Source: Diplonema japonicum (Eukaryota; Euglenozoa; Diplonemea; Diplonemida; Diplonemidae). From it: a stretch of 64,000 nt of DNA. Below, piece by piece: positions 1 through 11,077 of this stretch. Under the pieces are notes generated by a model. The model worked only from the letters and a program-made list of their open reading frames with translations, was not told the origin of the DNA and made no database searches. Both the position numbers and the translations under genes were made by a program. Numbering within the stretch: the first letter of the stretch is position 1; each line of letters opens with the position of its first letter. The DNA lies in the NCBI GenBank assembly GCA_964019335.1, contig OZ025656.1, positions 432,001 to 496,000 of the forward strand, written 5' to 3'.

Positions 1-1218
1 GCGACTTCAAGAAGACAAGGGGCGTCCCTCGGTCGAAGCGAGTCGATTCCTGCCGGCATCACCAAGGCGAGTCTTTAAAGTTGTGGTGTCTGACATGCGG
101 CCACCTTGTGTGTGCCTTCTGCATGTTCGGGGCACACGCAGGACACACGGCAAAGGACGTCGGCGAGGTGGCCGCTCGGGAGCGCGACCTTCTAATGAGG
201 TGCGAGGCAGTGCTGCAGCGCACCATTGAGCAACGGCAGCGTGACTTGGGCGACTTGGAGAAGATGAAGGCGCATTACAACCAAGTGGCAAGGGACACAA
301 TCCGCGACCTAGACAGCACGATCGAGGACTTGAAGGTGATGCTCGACCAGCAGCACCAGGAGATCCTACGCCAGATCGACAATAAGGAAGGGAATGTGGG
401 CGCCAGACTGGCCGCGTTTACTAACCCATTGCAGGAGGAGGTGTGGTCATTTTTTGCCACAATTTCTTAGAATAAAAAAAACCTCATTTTTACAGCTTGC
501 ACAGTTGCTCGGGAAACAACAACAGCTGCGGGAGGCGTTGGAAATCGCAAGGAACCCGCGCCCGTCGTCGCAAGCGGAATTCTTGAACAGGACTGTCGAC
601 TTGCATAACAGTTTGAACACAGTACCGAAGTTTGATGAGGCGCCTGACGTGACTGCACACGCACCGACAGTGGAGCTTCACGTGGAAACACGAACGGTGA
701 CAGATGCTATCAGGAACATGAATGTGGAGGACAGAGCACCGCACCCAAAGAGGCAGGTTCATCCTTTGGGAACACTCGCAATGCAGCCTGAAGGGTTGCT
801 TCTCCGTGATGACAGTCTCGATTCGACAGAAGCCCGGCTTCAGGTGTTGGAACAAGGGCATATATGGGTCATTCCCAATGTCAGCGAACACTTCAACCAT
901 GACCAGACCCGTGATATCTTCTCTGATCCCTTTTTGATGCAAGGGCAGTTTTGGGAGTTGAAGCTCTCTTTCCTTCCTGCAGAGAGGGCGCTTGCAGTGT
1001 ACCTTCACGCTGTTAGACACCAGTTCAGGACGAATTTTAGGGTGGCGATTTTCAAAGCAAACAGATGGCACGTAAAATCAACACGAAACTGGGCCGATGA
1101 GTTTAAGGGCAGGGGGTGGGGCATCAAGCCCTTCATTACTCTCGAAGACCTTGACAACTACATTGTGAACGATACCTTGAAGTGGGTTATCGTCTTCACA
1201 GGGAACGGGCTTTATTGA
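1..1218 (+). CDS. TRIM37-like B-box / coiled-coil / MATH protein (5' partial)
   Basis: The gene enters from the left edge. Exons are 1..440 and 496..1218; the 55-nt intron (gtgtgg...tacag) is phase 0. Frame 3 starts with an open stretch holding a B-box zinc finger: Cys and His near nt 51-62, then the pattern CLTCGHLVCAFC and GAHAGHTA. A long Glu/Lys/Gln-rich coiled coil follows to about nt 640. The last 130 residues look like a MATH (meprin/TRAF) fold, ending in VKWVIVFTGN-like strands (actual text KWVIVFTGNGLY). B-box, coiled coil and C-terminal MATH is the order of TRIM37, a RING E3 ligase; a RING would lie upstream of the window, so ligase activity cannot be judged. The family match rests on domain order rather than on overall similarity. 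Confidence 0.72.
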
Positions 1219-1426
1219 TTAGATGTTATAGACTTCTTTTTCTTTTCTTTTTCGTTTCACCTTTTTCTTCTTTATAGATTTGATGGTATTTGTCTGGAAA
1301 AAAAAAAACGTTTTTTTCTTCTCATTTTTCTTTTTAATGTTCCGAAGAAAAAGCTTGAACAATATAAAACAAAACAAAAAAAAAGGGGAAAGGAAAAAAA
1401 AAAGAAATACACGCCACGCCCTGTGC

Positions 1427-1656
1427 ATGGTTCGCCCAAAAGCAGCTGCTGTGGACAGCGAGTCGTTCACAGATGCCGCAGCACCGTTGTCGGTGAATAA
1501 TACAATGCTTTTCAATAGCCCCACAACACCTGTTTCTTCGGGGATCGGGAGTTTGACAAAGGTAGGTGGCGGGCTGCGCTTGCAAGGGCCCCTTGACCAC
1601 ATGGTGACGACGTGGGGCGTGATGGGAAGCTCCTCCATTGTCGATGTTGACTATTG

Positions 1657-1657
<1 letters not shown>
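1427..1657 (+). CDS. Small orphan ORF or 5' exon
   Basis: This 76-codon frame opens at the ATG in gtgcATGGTTCG after an A-rich leader. It has coding-like composition (MVRPKAAAVDSESFTDAAA at the N-terminus) and no recognised domain. It could be a stand-alone small gene. It could also be a first exon of the next gene, because a textbook pyrimidine tract and acceptor (ccaatcaacag, ending at 1759) lies just downstream. However, the candidate donors I tried (1640, 1646) are phase 0 and do not keep frame with the downstream ORF. Function unknown. Confidence 0.35.
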
Positions 1658-1688
<31 letters not shown>

Positions 1689-1766
1689 CTATTTACACCC
1701 TTTTTCTTCTTTTTTTTTTTTCCTTCTTCTTTCCTTCTCCCTTCCAATCCAATCAACAGACCGGGG

Positions 1767-3596
1767 ATGCATGGCGGTGTCGTCCTCCCGGATGCGTATT
1801 TCTTGGTCTCCCGGCATGTGACAGCTAAAGGGTGCACCCCGCTAGACTACGAGGAGGTGCAAGAGGGATCTGAGAGGGCCACGCCGACTACAAGTCCATC
1901 TCACAGTGTATCGCTTGCGAACCTTAGTACAAGTACACGATGCACGGTGCCTGTAGAGTCACCGCGGAGGAAGAAGATCGACAGAATGCGGCACATGGGC
2001 CACAGGGTCGGCAGTGCGAAAGCTGCTGCAATACGTGCTTCACAATGGGTCACTCCTTTCGTTAAGCGCCACCAGGGACCACACGGCTTCATGTTCACCA
2101 ATTCCACGGGATACCAATTGCAACCCACTGTGGTCCCTATCTCCCAAGCAACGCCCACCCCGACACCCCCGAATGTTCTTGCACTGGCTCCCACCCCTCC
2201 ACGGTCCTCACCTAAGTTGAAGTTCATTCTTCGTGGTCTTGATGTGCGGCATGAAATGGAGAGTACTGCGCCGCCCCTTGCTATCAAAACCAGAAAGTCC
2301 TTGAAGCCGAATATGATGTCGCTCCTTACCAAGGCCGGCAAGACGGACAATAAGCTCGAAATACAGCAGCCTGACGAGGAAGAGGATGAGGACTTCATCC
2401 ACAGACTGCTCGAGTCGGTAGAGGACACAATGGACGAGGGAAGCTACAACACCATTAAGGAGACCTTCAACTCGGTGTTCGAACCGCGGGTGGCGAAAGC
2501 GGACGAGGCGGCGGAAAATGCACCGAATCCCATGAACAGCGTGGTGCTCCCCGAAGTGAACTCAGCGGAGGAGTGGGAACTGATGGAGAAGATGCTCATC
2601 GAAGCCGGGGAAACTCTACCTTTCAATTTGATCGATTCTGTGACAGGGCTCATATTCAACACACCCTCATGCATCAAGGGACACATGCATGCTGTCTATG
2701 ACCATGAAACCATCGTCGAGGCGGAAGACCTGCTAGTGGCGGGTGTTCAACCTGGCGACGTGGCGAGATTCCCCGACACTTGGAAACACCCAACACAAGG
2801 CACAGCACTGCTTACCATTATCAAAGCGGAGTGGATGGTCCACAGTGCTTGCCAGCACGACATAGATGAAATGAAGCTAAAGGAAGTCGACAGGTGGAAG
2901 GCACCGAAACGAGGGAGACTCCACACACTGTTAACCTCACAATGGGAAACCCGAAAAGAAGCCTTAGCCGTAGCAGAGGACATTGCCGTTATGCTGCTTG
3001 GGATAGTAGAGACCGTGATGGACGATAAGTACAGAAGCCTGATGGTAGCGTCGCTTAAGGGAGGCAGGAAGTGGCACGACGTGGCTGTACAGCTTAACGT
3101 CACGGCACAGCTTTACAGGGTTTGCAATGACTTGTCGGAGCAGGTGAGTGACATTGCAGATGAACAAGCTAATCTAGCGAAGAGGATCGAAAAGCTGAAG
3201 ATCCGCGAGGTGTTCGAATCGGCAGCAACGGAACATGGTGCTGCGGTCGTACGCACGGCATTAAAGAAAAGATGGCATGGGCTTCACACGAAAGCTCAAA
3301 CCCTCCGTTTCGTTGCCCTACAAAAGCAGAAGGATCACCTGGCCGCAAAGCAGCGTCTTAACGATCTCTGGAACGAAGGCAAAGGCGTCGCTAGGTACGG
3401 CCCCCCAGGAACGCCCGTGGTGTTCAAATCAAAACCCAACCCAAGCTTCATCAATGAAATGCTTGAAAGCGTTCCTTTGCCTGTAAAACCCGTCGGGCTC
3501 CTCCTCCCGTGGGGAAAGAAAAAGCGAGACCGTGCATTGAAGAGCCACCTTACGGCGGTCACTACGATGCTGACCGCACCCCCTCCACGAAAGTAA
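1767..3596 (+). CDS. Hypothetical protein with C-terminal helical region
   Basis: An intron-free reading frame of 609 codons if it starts at the ATG that follows the acceptor-like site at 1759. The N-terminal third is Pro/Ser/Thr-rich and probably disordered (TPTPTPPN, TPPRSSP). An acidic stretch (PDEEEDEDF) follows. The C-terminal half is helical, with a possible coiled coil around the ANLAKRIEKLKIRE segment, and ends in a basic tail. No family recognised. The frame stays open further upstream to 1638, but that part is translated poly-A/poly-T and is very probably intron or leader. The next gene's leader begins within about 100 nt. Confidence 0.6.
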   Translation: MHGGVVLPDAYFLVSRHVTAKGCTPLDYEEVQEGSERATPTTSPSHSVSLANLSTSTRCTVPVESPRRKKIDRMRHMGHRVGSAKAAAIRASQWVTPFVKRHQGPHGFMFTNSTGYQLQPTVVPISQATPTPTPPNVLALAPTPPRSSPKLKFILRGLDVRHEMESTAPPLAIKTRKSLKPNMMSLLTKAGKTDNKLEIQQPDEEEDEDFIHRLLESVEDTMDEGSYNTIKETFNSVFEPRVAKADEAAENAPNPMNSVVLPEVNSAEEWELMEKMLIEAGETLPFNLIDSVTGLIFNTPSCIKGHMHAVYDHETIVEAEDLLVAGVQPGDVARFPDTWKHPTQGTALLTIIKAEWMVHSACQHDIDEMKLKEVDRWKAPKRGRLHTLLTSQWETRKEALAVAEDIAVMLLGIVETVMDDKYRSLMVASLKGGRKWHDVAVQLNVTAQLYRVCNDLSEQVSDIADEQANLAKRIEKLKIREVFESAATEHGAAVVRTALKKRWHGLHTKAQTLRFVALQKQKDHLAAKQRLNDLWNEGKGVARYGPPGTPVVFKSKPNPSFINEMLESVPLPVKPVGLLLPWGKKKRDRALKSHLTAVTTMLTAPPPRK

Positions 3597-3697
3597 TAAC
3601 AAAAAAAATTTTTTTTTCTTACCCTCCCCTTTTTTATATTTCATCACAACGTGGGGGAAAGAAAAAAAGAAGGCGTAATAAAAAAAAAAAGAAAATA

Positions 3698-4957
3698 ATG
3701 CCCCCCACGAAATGGACACAAAACACCACAGCAGAACCCAGAAGGGGTTTGCGTGAAATCAACCCGAATACGGTGGATACACATCACGGTGAGATAAAGC
3801 GGAAACCCCTTCCAGAAGGAATGGACAGAACGGAGACGAGCATTGTCGAGGAAGGCATGGAAATACCGACGCCCCTGCCGCGGTGCGCGTACGGGTACAA
3901 CATCAAAGAACAAGACCGGAGCGAAACAACACAACAGGACGAGAAGAAACAACGACTCCCTCTGAACCTCCCTCACGTGAGCAAAACACACATTAAAATC
4001 GGATCGGCGGTCGGTATAATCTGCATAACACTGGCAATATTCGGCATCGTGGCGGTAGTGGCGGTGGCGAGAAACGACCCTCAAGACCCAGTGTGCTATA
4101 CAGGCCTTAGATACCGATTGGTACGCGACGCCACCCACGAGAATTTAACGGGGATCCTCTCCCTGTCTGTCAGAGATCAAAACACAATCGTAATCTGCAG
4201 AGATGACGAAACAGTGATTTCAACAGTCGAAATCGACCCCTCCACACACGACGTCACCATGCAAAACCCGATCGATCCACATCAGGTATCAAAATATTTC
4301 TACAATCCGGTGGACGCTGCTTCCGATGGGTCAACAACATGGATCTCGGATGCACGAATGCATATGGTAGTTGGGGTTAACACAGAGCATCGAAGCGGGG
4401 TGGCTTTGTCACTGGGGAGGTTTGGCCAGTCAGGGGGTGATGATGCCTCCTTCAACGCACCCATCAGTTCTGCTATCGATTCAGATATATTGCTCGTCTT
4501 GGATTCTGGAAACAGCAGGGTCAAAATGTACAATAAAACAACCGGAAAATTCTTGAAATCGATATCCGATCCATCCTTTGGCAATGGTCGTTCTATCGCT
4601 TCCCACAACGGTGTTTTTTACGCAGCGTGCCGTGATGGGATTCACGTTTACGATTATGTGAATGGAACAAAGCAAGGCGTGTTCGACTTACGTTACCCGG
4701 ACGCTCCGTTGGATTCGCTTAGAAACTCTTTGAAAAACTGGTATTGGAAGGATGATGTTTCTTCAGTTTCGGTGACGCCGACAGAGCACTTGCTGACGTC
4801 GGAAGGGGGGCAGGTTTACCTTCGCTCGCTGTCCGGAGACCTGATTTGTAGATTCGGATCCGCGAGAAACCCAACATCTGCGGTCATGTTGAAGGACCAA
4901 CGGATCCTGATGTCTGAGAAAGGAAGGATACAAGTATATTCCTTGTCTAGATCGTAG
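3698..4957 (+). CDS. Type II membrane protein with propeller-like ectodomain
   Basis: A 419-aa protein. I chose the ATG at 3698 because the frame upstream is A-rich leader. Residues 1-105 form a polar tail. One hydrophobic segment at about 107-132 (VGIICITLAIFGIVAVVAVA) should act as a signal anchor. The roughly 290-residue C-terminal part would then be lumenal or extracellular. It contains repeated units of the form 'D..ILVLDSGNSRVKMYN', 'NGVFYAACRDGIHVYDY' and 'DQRILMSEKGRIQVYS', typical of NHL or related six-bladed propellers, and N-glycosylation sequons. No enzyme residues identified; a ligand-binding role is a guess. Confidence 0.65.
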   Translation: MPPTKWTQNTTAEPRRGLREINPNTVDTHHGEIKRKPLPEGMDRTETSIVEEGMEIPTPLPRCAYGYNIKEQDRSETTQQDEKKQRLPLNLPHVSKTHIKIGSAVGIICITLAIFGIVAVVAVARNDPQDPVCYTGLRYRLVRDATHENLTGILSLSVRDQNTIVICRDDETVISTVEIDPSTHDVTMQNPIDPHQVSKYFYNPVDAASDGSTTWISDARMHMVVGVNTEHRSGVALSLGRFGQSGGDDASFNAPISSAIDSDILLVLDSGNSRVKMYNKTTGKFLKSISDPSFGNGRSIASHNGVFYAACRDGIHVYDYVNGTKQGVFDLRYPDAPLDSLRNSLKNWYWKDDVSSVSVTPTEHLLTSEGGQVYLRSLSGDLICRFGSARNPTSAVMLKDQRILMSEKGRIQVYSLSRS

Positions 4958-4968
4958 AATTTGTTAAA

Positions 4969-5004
<36 letters not shown>

Positions 5005-5095
5005 GTGAGTTCAAAAAAAAGGGGGGGAAGAAGGGGAAAAAAAAAAAAAAAAAAAAAAAAAAAGGGAAAAGAAAAAAAAAAAGCGAGAGAGAGAG

Positions 5096-5655
5096 ATGGG
5101 TAACAACCACTCGTTCAGCGCCGAGGAATTGGAGGAATTACAGAAGGGGACCTCATTCACGCAAGAGCAGATTATCAAGTTGCATAAAAGGTTTAGAAAG
5201 TTGGATACCAACGGGGACGGGGAGATTTCCTGGGACGAGTTCGAATCTATACCACATCTGCAGCAAAATCCATTACTAGGACGGTATTTTTTTTTTTTTT
5301 TTTTTTGAGGGAGAGGAAAAAAAAAAATCAGGGTGCTCACGATCTTCGACACCAACAAGGACCGCAGTGTTAATTTCCGAGAGTTCGTCAAGGCCCTGGC
5401 TATTTTCTCAAATGACTGTGCAAAGGAGGAGAAGCTCAACTTCACCTACAAAATGTACGACATAGATGGCGACAACAGAATCAGCAATAGGGATCTTTTC
5501 CAGACATTACAAGTATTTGAAAGAAGGGGAAATAATAATAAAAAAAAAAAAAAAAAAAAAAATCCAGATTATGGTTGGTACAAACTTGTCTGACATCCAG
5601 TTGCAGCAGATTGTCGATAAGACTTTCATTGAAGCAGACGAAAACAGGTGTAAAC

Positions 5656-5687
<32 letters not shown>

Positions 5688-5777
5688 TTGCGTAGGGACG
5701 GGTACATCGATTTCAATGAATTTGTGAAAATAGTCGAGGCGAGTGACTTCGGGGACAAGCTCACACTTCAGTTCTAG
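5096..5777 (+). CDS. CNB: Calcineurin regulatory subunit B
   Basis: Four exons: 5096..5283, 5332..5512, 5568..5647 and 5696..5777, giving 176 aa. The start MGNNHS is an N-myristoylation signal, as in calcineurin B. Four EF-hands can be followed: DTNGDGEISWDEF, DTNKDRSVNFREF, DIDGDNRISNRDLF and a fourth (ADENRDGYIDFNEF) rebuilt only after splicing. The segment MVGTNLSDIQLQQIVDK is diagnostic of calcineurin B rather than of other EF-hand proteins. The protein is the Ca2+-sensing subunit of the calcineurin phosphatase. All three introns contain a run of 15 or more A or T, so a naive reading breaks the gene. The catalytic A subunit is not in the window. Confidence 0.93.
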
Positions 5778-6202
5778 TAGAGGATGTGGGGGGGGTTTTT
5801 TTTTAAAGAAAAAAAGAAAAGAAATATTCACACTCACATTTCCCCTCCCCACCCCTACTTCGCTTACCTTTTTTATGGGAGTGTTGAATGGAAGATAGGG
5901 GGAGAGAGAGGGAGGGAGGGGGGAGAGAGAGGGAGGGGGGAGAGAGAGCAAGTGTACGACTGTAGATATATATATATTTTTTTTTTAAAACTTGGCTGGA
6001 ATGCCAAAAAAGAATTTGAAAAAAAAGGGGGGGGATACCCCAATGTTTTTGCCGATTTCCCCATTTTTTTTTCACCCTGCTGTGTGTACACCGTTTGCTT
6101 CTTTTTTTTTTCCGTTAAAACATTAACAAAAAACTCTTACAATAATAAAAGAGTTTCTCCCCCCCCCCGTTTTTTTTTAGTAAAAAGATAACAAGGGAAC
6201 GG

Positions 6203-6238
<36 letters not shown>

Positions 6239-7050
6239 TGTCAAAGAAAATTCTTTTTGCTTTTATAAGCCCTTTTTCATGGATTTCACAAAAAAAAAAG
6301 AACTAGGATCCTTAGGCCTAAGGAAGGGTTGACAAGATATCGAATTGTTTATTGCGAAAGCGGTATAATGGGGGGAGAGAGGAATGGAGCGAAAGGAAAA
6401 GGTTGTGCGAACAACTGCCCCATTGTGTGTCTTTTTTTTAACTATTATCTCCCCCCCCCTTTTTTCTGCAAGCACTCTGAGTCTCCAGTTTCCCCTCCCT
6501 TTTTTTCATGTATGTTCAACAAGCCCTCCTCCCCCCCTTTTTTTTTTGCAAGAAAGAGTCTTTTGACTTGTCTACGGGTTATAAATTGACTACCGCAACG
6601 GCCAGTTCCTCGTTCCCTTTTTCCTTCCTTAGAGGAATCTTTTTTTTTTTTCTTTCGCCTTCCTATTTACCTATTTTCGGTGCCTGTACAAGCACGGAAG
6701 GAGGGAAAAAAAAGGAAAACCCCCCGCCCAACACTCCTTCCCCCCCTTCGCATTTTTTTTTTTTTTTTTTTTTTTTTTTGGCCAACCCTTGTTATTACAT
6801 AATACCTTCCCGTTCCTCTTATCCAGGGCCCAGCAAAAAAAAAAAAAAAAAAGAAGAAAAAAAAAAGAAAACAGGGAAAAAAAAAACCCCCCCTTGCTTC
6901 CCAAAGATGGTTTTTTTTTTTTTTTTTTTTTTTTTTTTCCCCATCCTTTTTTTTTTTTTATAGTTCACTTTTTTTTTTCTCTCTAAGTTATGCTTCCCCA
7001 TTCTTAAAGTTTAAAAAGAAAAAAAAAAAAACAGGGAGGGGGTGGGGATA
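5778..7050 (+). other. Homopolymer-rich intergenic DNA
   Basis: No gene that I can support. The stretch alternates T, A, C and G runs of 8-30 bases and contains a purine-strand (GA)n/GGGA tract at about 5899-5950. The short ORFs here translate to runs of Phe, Lys, Pro and Ser and look like artefacts. It ends with a pyrimidine tract and ctctctaag near 6986, which could serve as an RNA-processing acceptor for the next gene. Confidence 0.7.
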
Positions 7051-9887
7051 ATGGCTGTACCCACGAGATCGGTGTTGGTGGTGGGACACAGAGACAGCAA
7101 TGCATTTGAGTTGCTGGGGACTTTGACAGCGAAGAAGAAGAGCCTTACCCTACCATGCCTTCACAGGGTGAAGATAGAGTCAGCTGACGGGATCCTCCAT
7201 GCCGACCTGCAGCTCTGGATGCGCATGGACCCCAACTCCCCATCCCAAGGAGAACCTGACACCCACGACGCTGTAGTAGTTGTTTACGACGCCTTTAAAA
7301 AAAACACCTGCGACATCTTGCAAAACGAATGGAAAGAGAAAATCGCCTCATTTGAAAGCCCTAAGGTGCTTGTTGCCACTGGGCTTGAAGAAGGTGTCGA
7401 GCACTTCATATCTGAAGAAAGCAGCGACTCAAACGCGGAGGATCCTAAAATATTTTCCGCAAGTTCTGCCGAGGCACTTTCAGCCGACTTGGGTGTCGTG
7501 GCTTGCTTCGAGCTCAGCAACAGGCTCACACACAGAGTACGCGAGGTCTTCTCCCACGTCCTTCGCTCGGCCATCGATCCGATGAATTCAAAAAAAGACA
7601 TCAGTGAGGATGACATCCGCGATACACGTAACTTGTTGCTCTCCCAGTTGCGTGATAAAAACATTGGAGTTCCTCTCGAAAAGCCGAAGCGTGTCAAGTC
7701 TGCAGAAGAAGCCCAACAAGCCAAAACTGTCCTTCAAGCCCTTGGCGCGGAGCAAACATGGAAACCCCATAAATCGCGGAACGGACGGACGTATTGGAAA
7801 AACACCAAAACGGGCGAGAAAGTCCGGAAAAAAAAAGAGTTCCCGCCCGACTTCGACGGCGAGACCACACAGGAGGAACGTGAAAAAGTTGTGAAAAAAA
7901 AGCTCGAGCACGAGATCGACAAAACACGGTCAAAGCACATCAAAGAGACCGACAAGGAGAGGATAGAACGCATCGCACAAATTGAAGGGAAGAACAGAGA
8001 TGAGTTCGAGTCGGTCATGATGGAGCTCATCGAGACACGCGACGAGCTTAAACAAGAAGTCGAGAAAAAACAAGAGGAGTACAAGTCGATACGTCAAATG
8101 GAAGAGGATAACGGCGTCAGGAGTCACAAGATACAAGACTATGCTTACCTACGAGTCCGCAAGGAGGGCATCATCCAGAAACGTGTCAAGGAAGACATCG
8201 AACACGAAAGGAAGATGGCGGAGCTCCAAGAAGAGCTCGACACACTGGAGAACACGGACCGCGTGAAGCCCATCACCACTGAGAAGTTCGACGCCGTTGC
8301 TAAGTATGTTGATCCCCCCCCCCCCCCCCCCCCCCTATTTCATAACATTTGCAGCGAGAACCGTAGATACCAGCAGACACTCAAAGCAATCCTAGAGGAA
8401 GCAAGGATGATGAAGAATGAAATTAAGAAGGTCGAGAAAGCGTATGAAAAACACACCGCCGGCACAACACATTCCGCAGGTCACGCGAAATGCTTGCCAA
8501 AACCGACACCGAGGAGTTGGGTTGTATGAAAGGTGAGTCGAAGATCCAGAAGATGCGCAACGATCACACAAAACTTCGAGAGACGACATCGGCACTGAGA
8601 AGGGAAAAAGACTTTCTGACCAACGAGCTCATGATGCAGAAGGGGACAGAGGCCGCCCACGCAACACAGCTTCGCGAATGGAAGCGAGAGAAGAAAGCAC
8701 TGACGAACATGATCAGCGAGATCGACGAGAGGATCACACAGCAAGAGGTCCCTATCGCAGAGTACTTGGAAGAAGAAAAGAAGAGGGCCAGGCTCAGGGG
8801 CGGGCCTTTGATACTTGACGAAGAAGACGAAGCACACTGGAAGGCAAGGAAACCCAAAGCGGGAGATTATCGAGCACCTTCTGACAAACAACTGATGCTA
8901 CGGCTGAAGAACGAACACGACAGGCTGTTGCTAGAGTACCAGTTCCTCTGCAGCGACTTGATGGAGAAAGCGACATCCAGCGACGAGGCGTTCGCTGTCT
9001 TGCAGAACTCAGTCGACAGCTACGTAGCAAGCGAACAGACCAAGACGGACGTGTATCAAGCAGTGTCGGAAAATCTGCACAAATTGCTTCTCTTGTTACA
9101 GGACTTGCTGACGACCCGGACACGCGCCCTTCGCAGGCTGGAGTCGAAGGAGAACAAGGTGGGCGACCAGCTCCTCGCTATCGAAAACGCCATGCAAGGC
9201 TTCGTCACCCAGGAACGCTCCGGAGTGGTGTCAGCCGACCTCAAGGACAAGATCGCAAGGACGAGAAGATTGCTCTACAAAAAAACATCTGAAATGGAAA
9301 AGATAACATTACTACGGAAAGAACAGTGCAAGGCGCTCAAGGCCATCTCGAAACAGAAGGAAAAGGTGGTCCGTCGTGTCAGAGAGTCTGCAAACACAGC
9401 AGAGGAGGAAGAAGAAGGCGCCGAGCTGCTTATCAGCGACTGCAGAGAGCTCATCACAGCCGTTGAAGTCCCGAACACAGTAAGGCGCCTGGACACGCAA
9501 TGTAGAACGTTTCTTAGTAAAGCGCTTACCGGTTTGCACACAGAAACGCAGGGTTTGCTTGTCAAGAAATGTTCCGGAAGAAAACCGTTGATGCCTTTCA
9601 AAGGAGGCACTTCAGTAATCTCGCAACGCCCCAACCTCCCTCAAGAGTCCAAGGACAAGGCTTCTGTTTTGAAATCCACGTCTTTGTCGCGAAAACCGTT
9701 CTCTTCCCCCGCTACCAACACCACAACCACCGCCAAGGGAATCAGGCCTTCAAGAACATCCAAAGCTGGACCCGCGCTTTCCTCTGCGAAAGTGCAGTAT
9801 GACCAGTTGGTTGACTCTCTGAAGAAGGAGTTCGGGATGCCACACGAAGGGGGCAAACACACCGGGACTTGGAAGAAAACGTGGTGA
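7051..9887 (+). CDS. WW-domain coiled-coil protein with GTPase-like N-terminus
   Basis: Three exons: 7051..8303, 8355..8441 and 8480..9887, 915 aa. The first intron carries a 20-base C run; the second is only 38 nt. Both are phase 2. Residues 1-185 alternate beta strands and helices (SVLVVGHRDSNAFELLG, AVVVVYDAF) like a small GTPase or the p34/AAGAB fold, but there is no GxxxxGK[ST] P-loop. Around residues 232-262 lies a WW-like motif (WKPHKSRNGRTYWKNTKTGE) with the second Trp replaced. About 550 residues of coiled coil follow, then a basic Ser/Thr-rich tail. A cytoskeletal or flagellar scaffold is possible. The frame ends at 9887; an extra 3' exon at 10010 is possible but does not join in frame. 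Confidence 0.72.
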
Positions 9888-10009
9888 AGTGGAGTTCTTC
9901 GAGAAAAAAAAAGGGGGGGGGGGGGGGGGAACAAAGTTTTACTTTTTTTATATACACAGAATTAGAATATTTCCCATTCACCCTTTTTTCCCCACCAACG
10001 ATTCTAAAG

Positions 10010-10253
10010 CTACAGTACGCCAGTGCCCTTCAACAGCGCTCTGATCTTGCGGCAGCATTTTCGTCAGAAAATCCAGCCATACTACATCCCAGAGCCTATG
10101 GCGACTTGTGTGACGCACTCTACGACATAAGGAATGGGACCAGCAACCTCCTGCAGCACACCAGGTTTCACGCCCAAGCTGCTGAAGAGATACGACGGGT
10201 CTAAGGCACTAGATGAGTTGGCTGTCGTTAGGCGATCCTGTCACATACTGCAG
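10010..10253 (+). pseudogene. Coding-like stretch with an apparent frame break
   Basis: From 10010 one frame reads a helical, Ala/Gln-rich segment (ASALQQRSDLAAAF; HAQAAEEIRR) and stops at 10204. A second frame picks up at once with SKALDELAVVRRSCHILQ and reaches a plausible donor at 10254 (cag/gttccc), which would splice in phase 0 to 10443. The frames differ by one base at the GGG of 10197-10199. Either there is a one-base assembly error, or this is a decayed exon. If the error reading is right, these bases are exons of the membrane protein at 10443..10937 or of the preceding coiled-coil gene. No function is suggested. Confidence 0.35.
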
Positions 10254-10439
10254 GTTCCCTTCAAAGATACCCTTTTTCTTTTTTAGGAAAGGGGCTTTTT
10301 GTTTTTTTTTTTTTTTTTGTTTTTTGCTTAGACAATTTGTTATGGTGTAGTAATGTTAGTAATTGTTAGAACGGATTTTAATATATTATATTCTTTTTTG
10401 TATTTTTTTTTTTCTTCTTTGTTTCACGCTTTCTCATCA

Positions 10440-10446
10440 CAGGAAA
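10440..10446 (+). other. Acceptor-like site before a start codon
   Basis: The sequence ttctcatcacag/gaaATG follows a long T-rich tract. The same cacag/gaaATG arrangement occurs at 24321. It may be a trans-splice acceptor or the end of a 5' UTR intron. Confidence 0.4.
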
Positions 10447-10937
10447 TGAAACTTACTGAACAGGAAATGGTAGGGAAGGGGCTGTCAGTGGGTGACGTGA
10501 CAGCACAATGCAGCCAGAGGTCACCTTCAACCTCTTCAAGCGATACCTGCGATAATAAAGAACACGAAGAACTAGAGGATCTGTATGAAGGCGAACGGTT
10601 AGGAAAGTCGCCCGTAAGCACACCAGCCTACATTATAACCTTCTTAGGCATTGCTACTTTTGCTGTTCTCTCTTACATCACGAGTAATGGAGTGAATTGG
10701 GAGTCCATCGTCATTCTGAAGTTCAGCAGCATAGGACTCGGCCTTGCTGCGGGAGGTTACATCGCACTGCGAAAGTACCGAGAGAACGTACTCGATAAGG
10801 AGTGGGAACAGCTGCAACGGAAACAGCTCATATTGAAGAGAAAGAAACAAATGGAAGGTGCAGCTCCGCACGGGCAACGCTCTATGTCGAAGAAGCCATC
10901 TCGCATGAGGAGCATGAGATTGATAGCGAAACGATAG
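10447..10937 (+). CDS. Small two-pass membrane protein
   Basis: From the ATG at 10447 the product has 163 aa. The ATG lies four bases behind an acceptor (tctcatcacag, ending at 10442). The N-terminal 60 residues are polar and acidic (HEELEDLYEGE). Two hydrophobic segments follow, near residues 66-85 (AYIITFLGIATFAVLSYITS) and 95-112 (LKFSSIGLGLAAGGYIAL). The C-terminus is a strongly basic helix (KRKKQ, MSKKPSRMRSMRLIAKR). No family recognised. The acceptor could join upstream coding bases at 10010-10253, in which case the protein would be longer. Confidence 0.55.
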
Positions 10938-11077
10938 TTTGCTTTACAGCAACGGGGAATGGAAAAAAAAAAAAAAATCTTTTTTTTTAATTTTTTGACT
11001 TGTAACTCCCCCCCCCCCCCCCCCCCTTCCCACTGTCGCAGCAAAAAAAAGAAGAAAAAAAAAGAAGAAAAAAAGTA

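Noticed and set aside
1280..1426. Upstream extension of the 1427 ORF beginning MMVFVWKKK
   Set aside because: It is translated A/T-run leader; the coding-like part begins at 1427.
5899..5950. GA-rich tract as a G-quadruplex
   Set aside because: Most G runs are too short or interrupted by GAGA; no four-run pattern worth reporting.
5784..6986. Several ORFs of 60-150 codons on both strands
   Set aside because: They consist of Phe, Lys, Pro, Gly and Ser from homopolymers, with no conserved motif.
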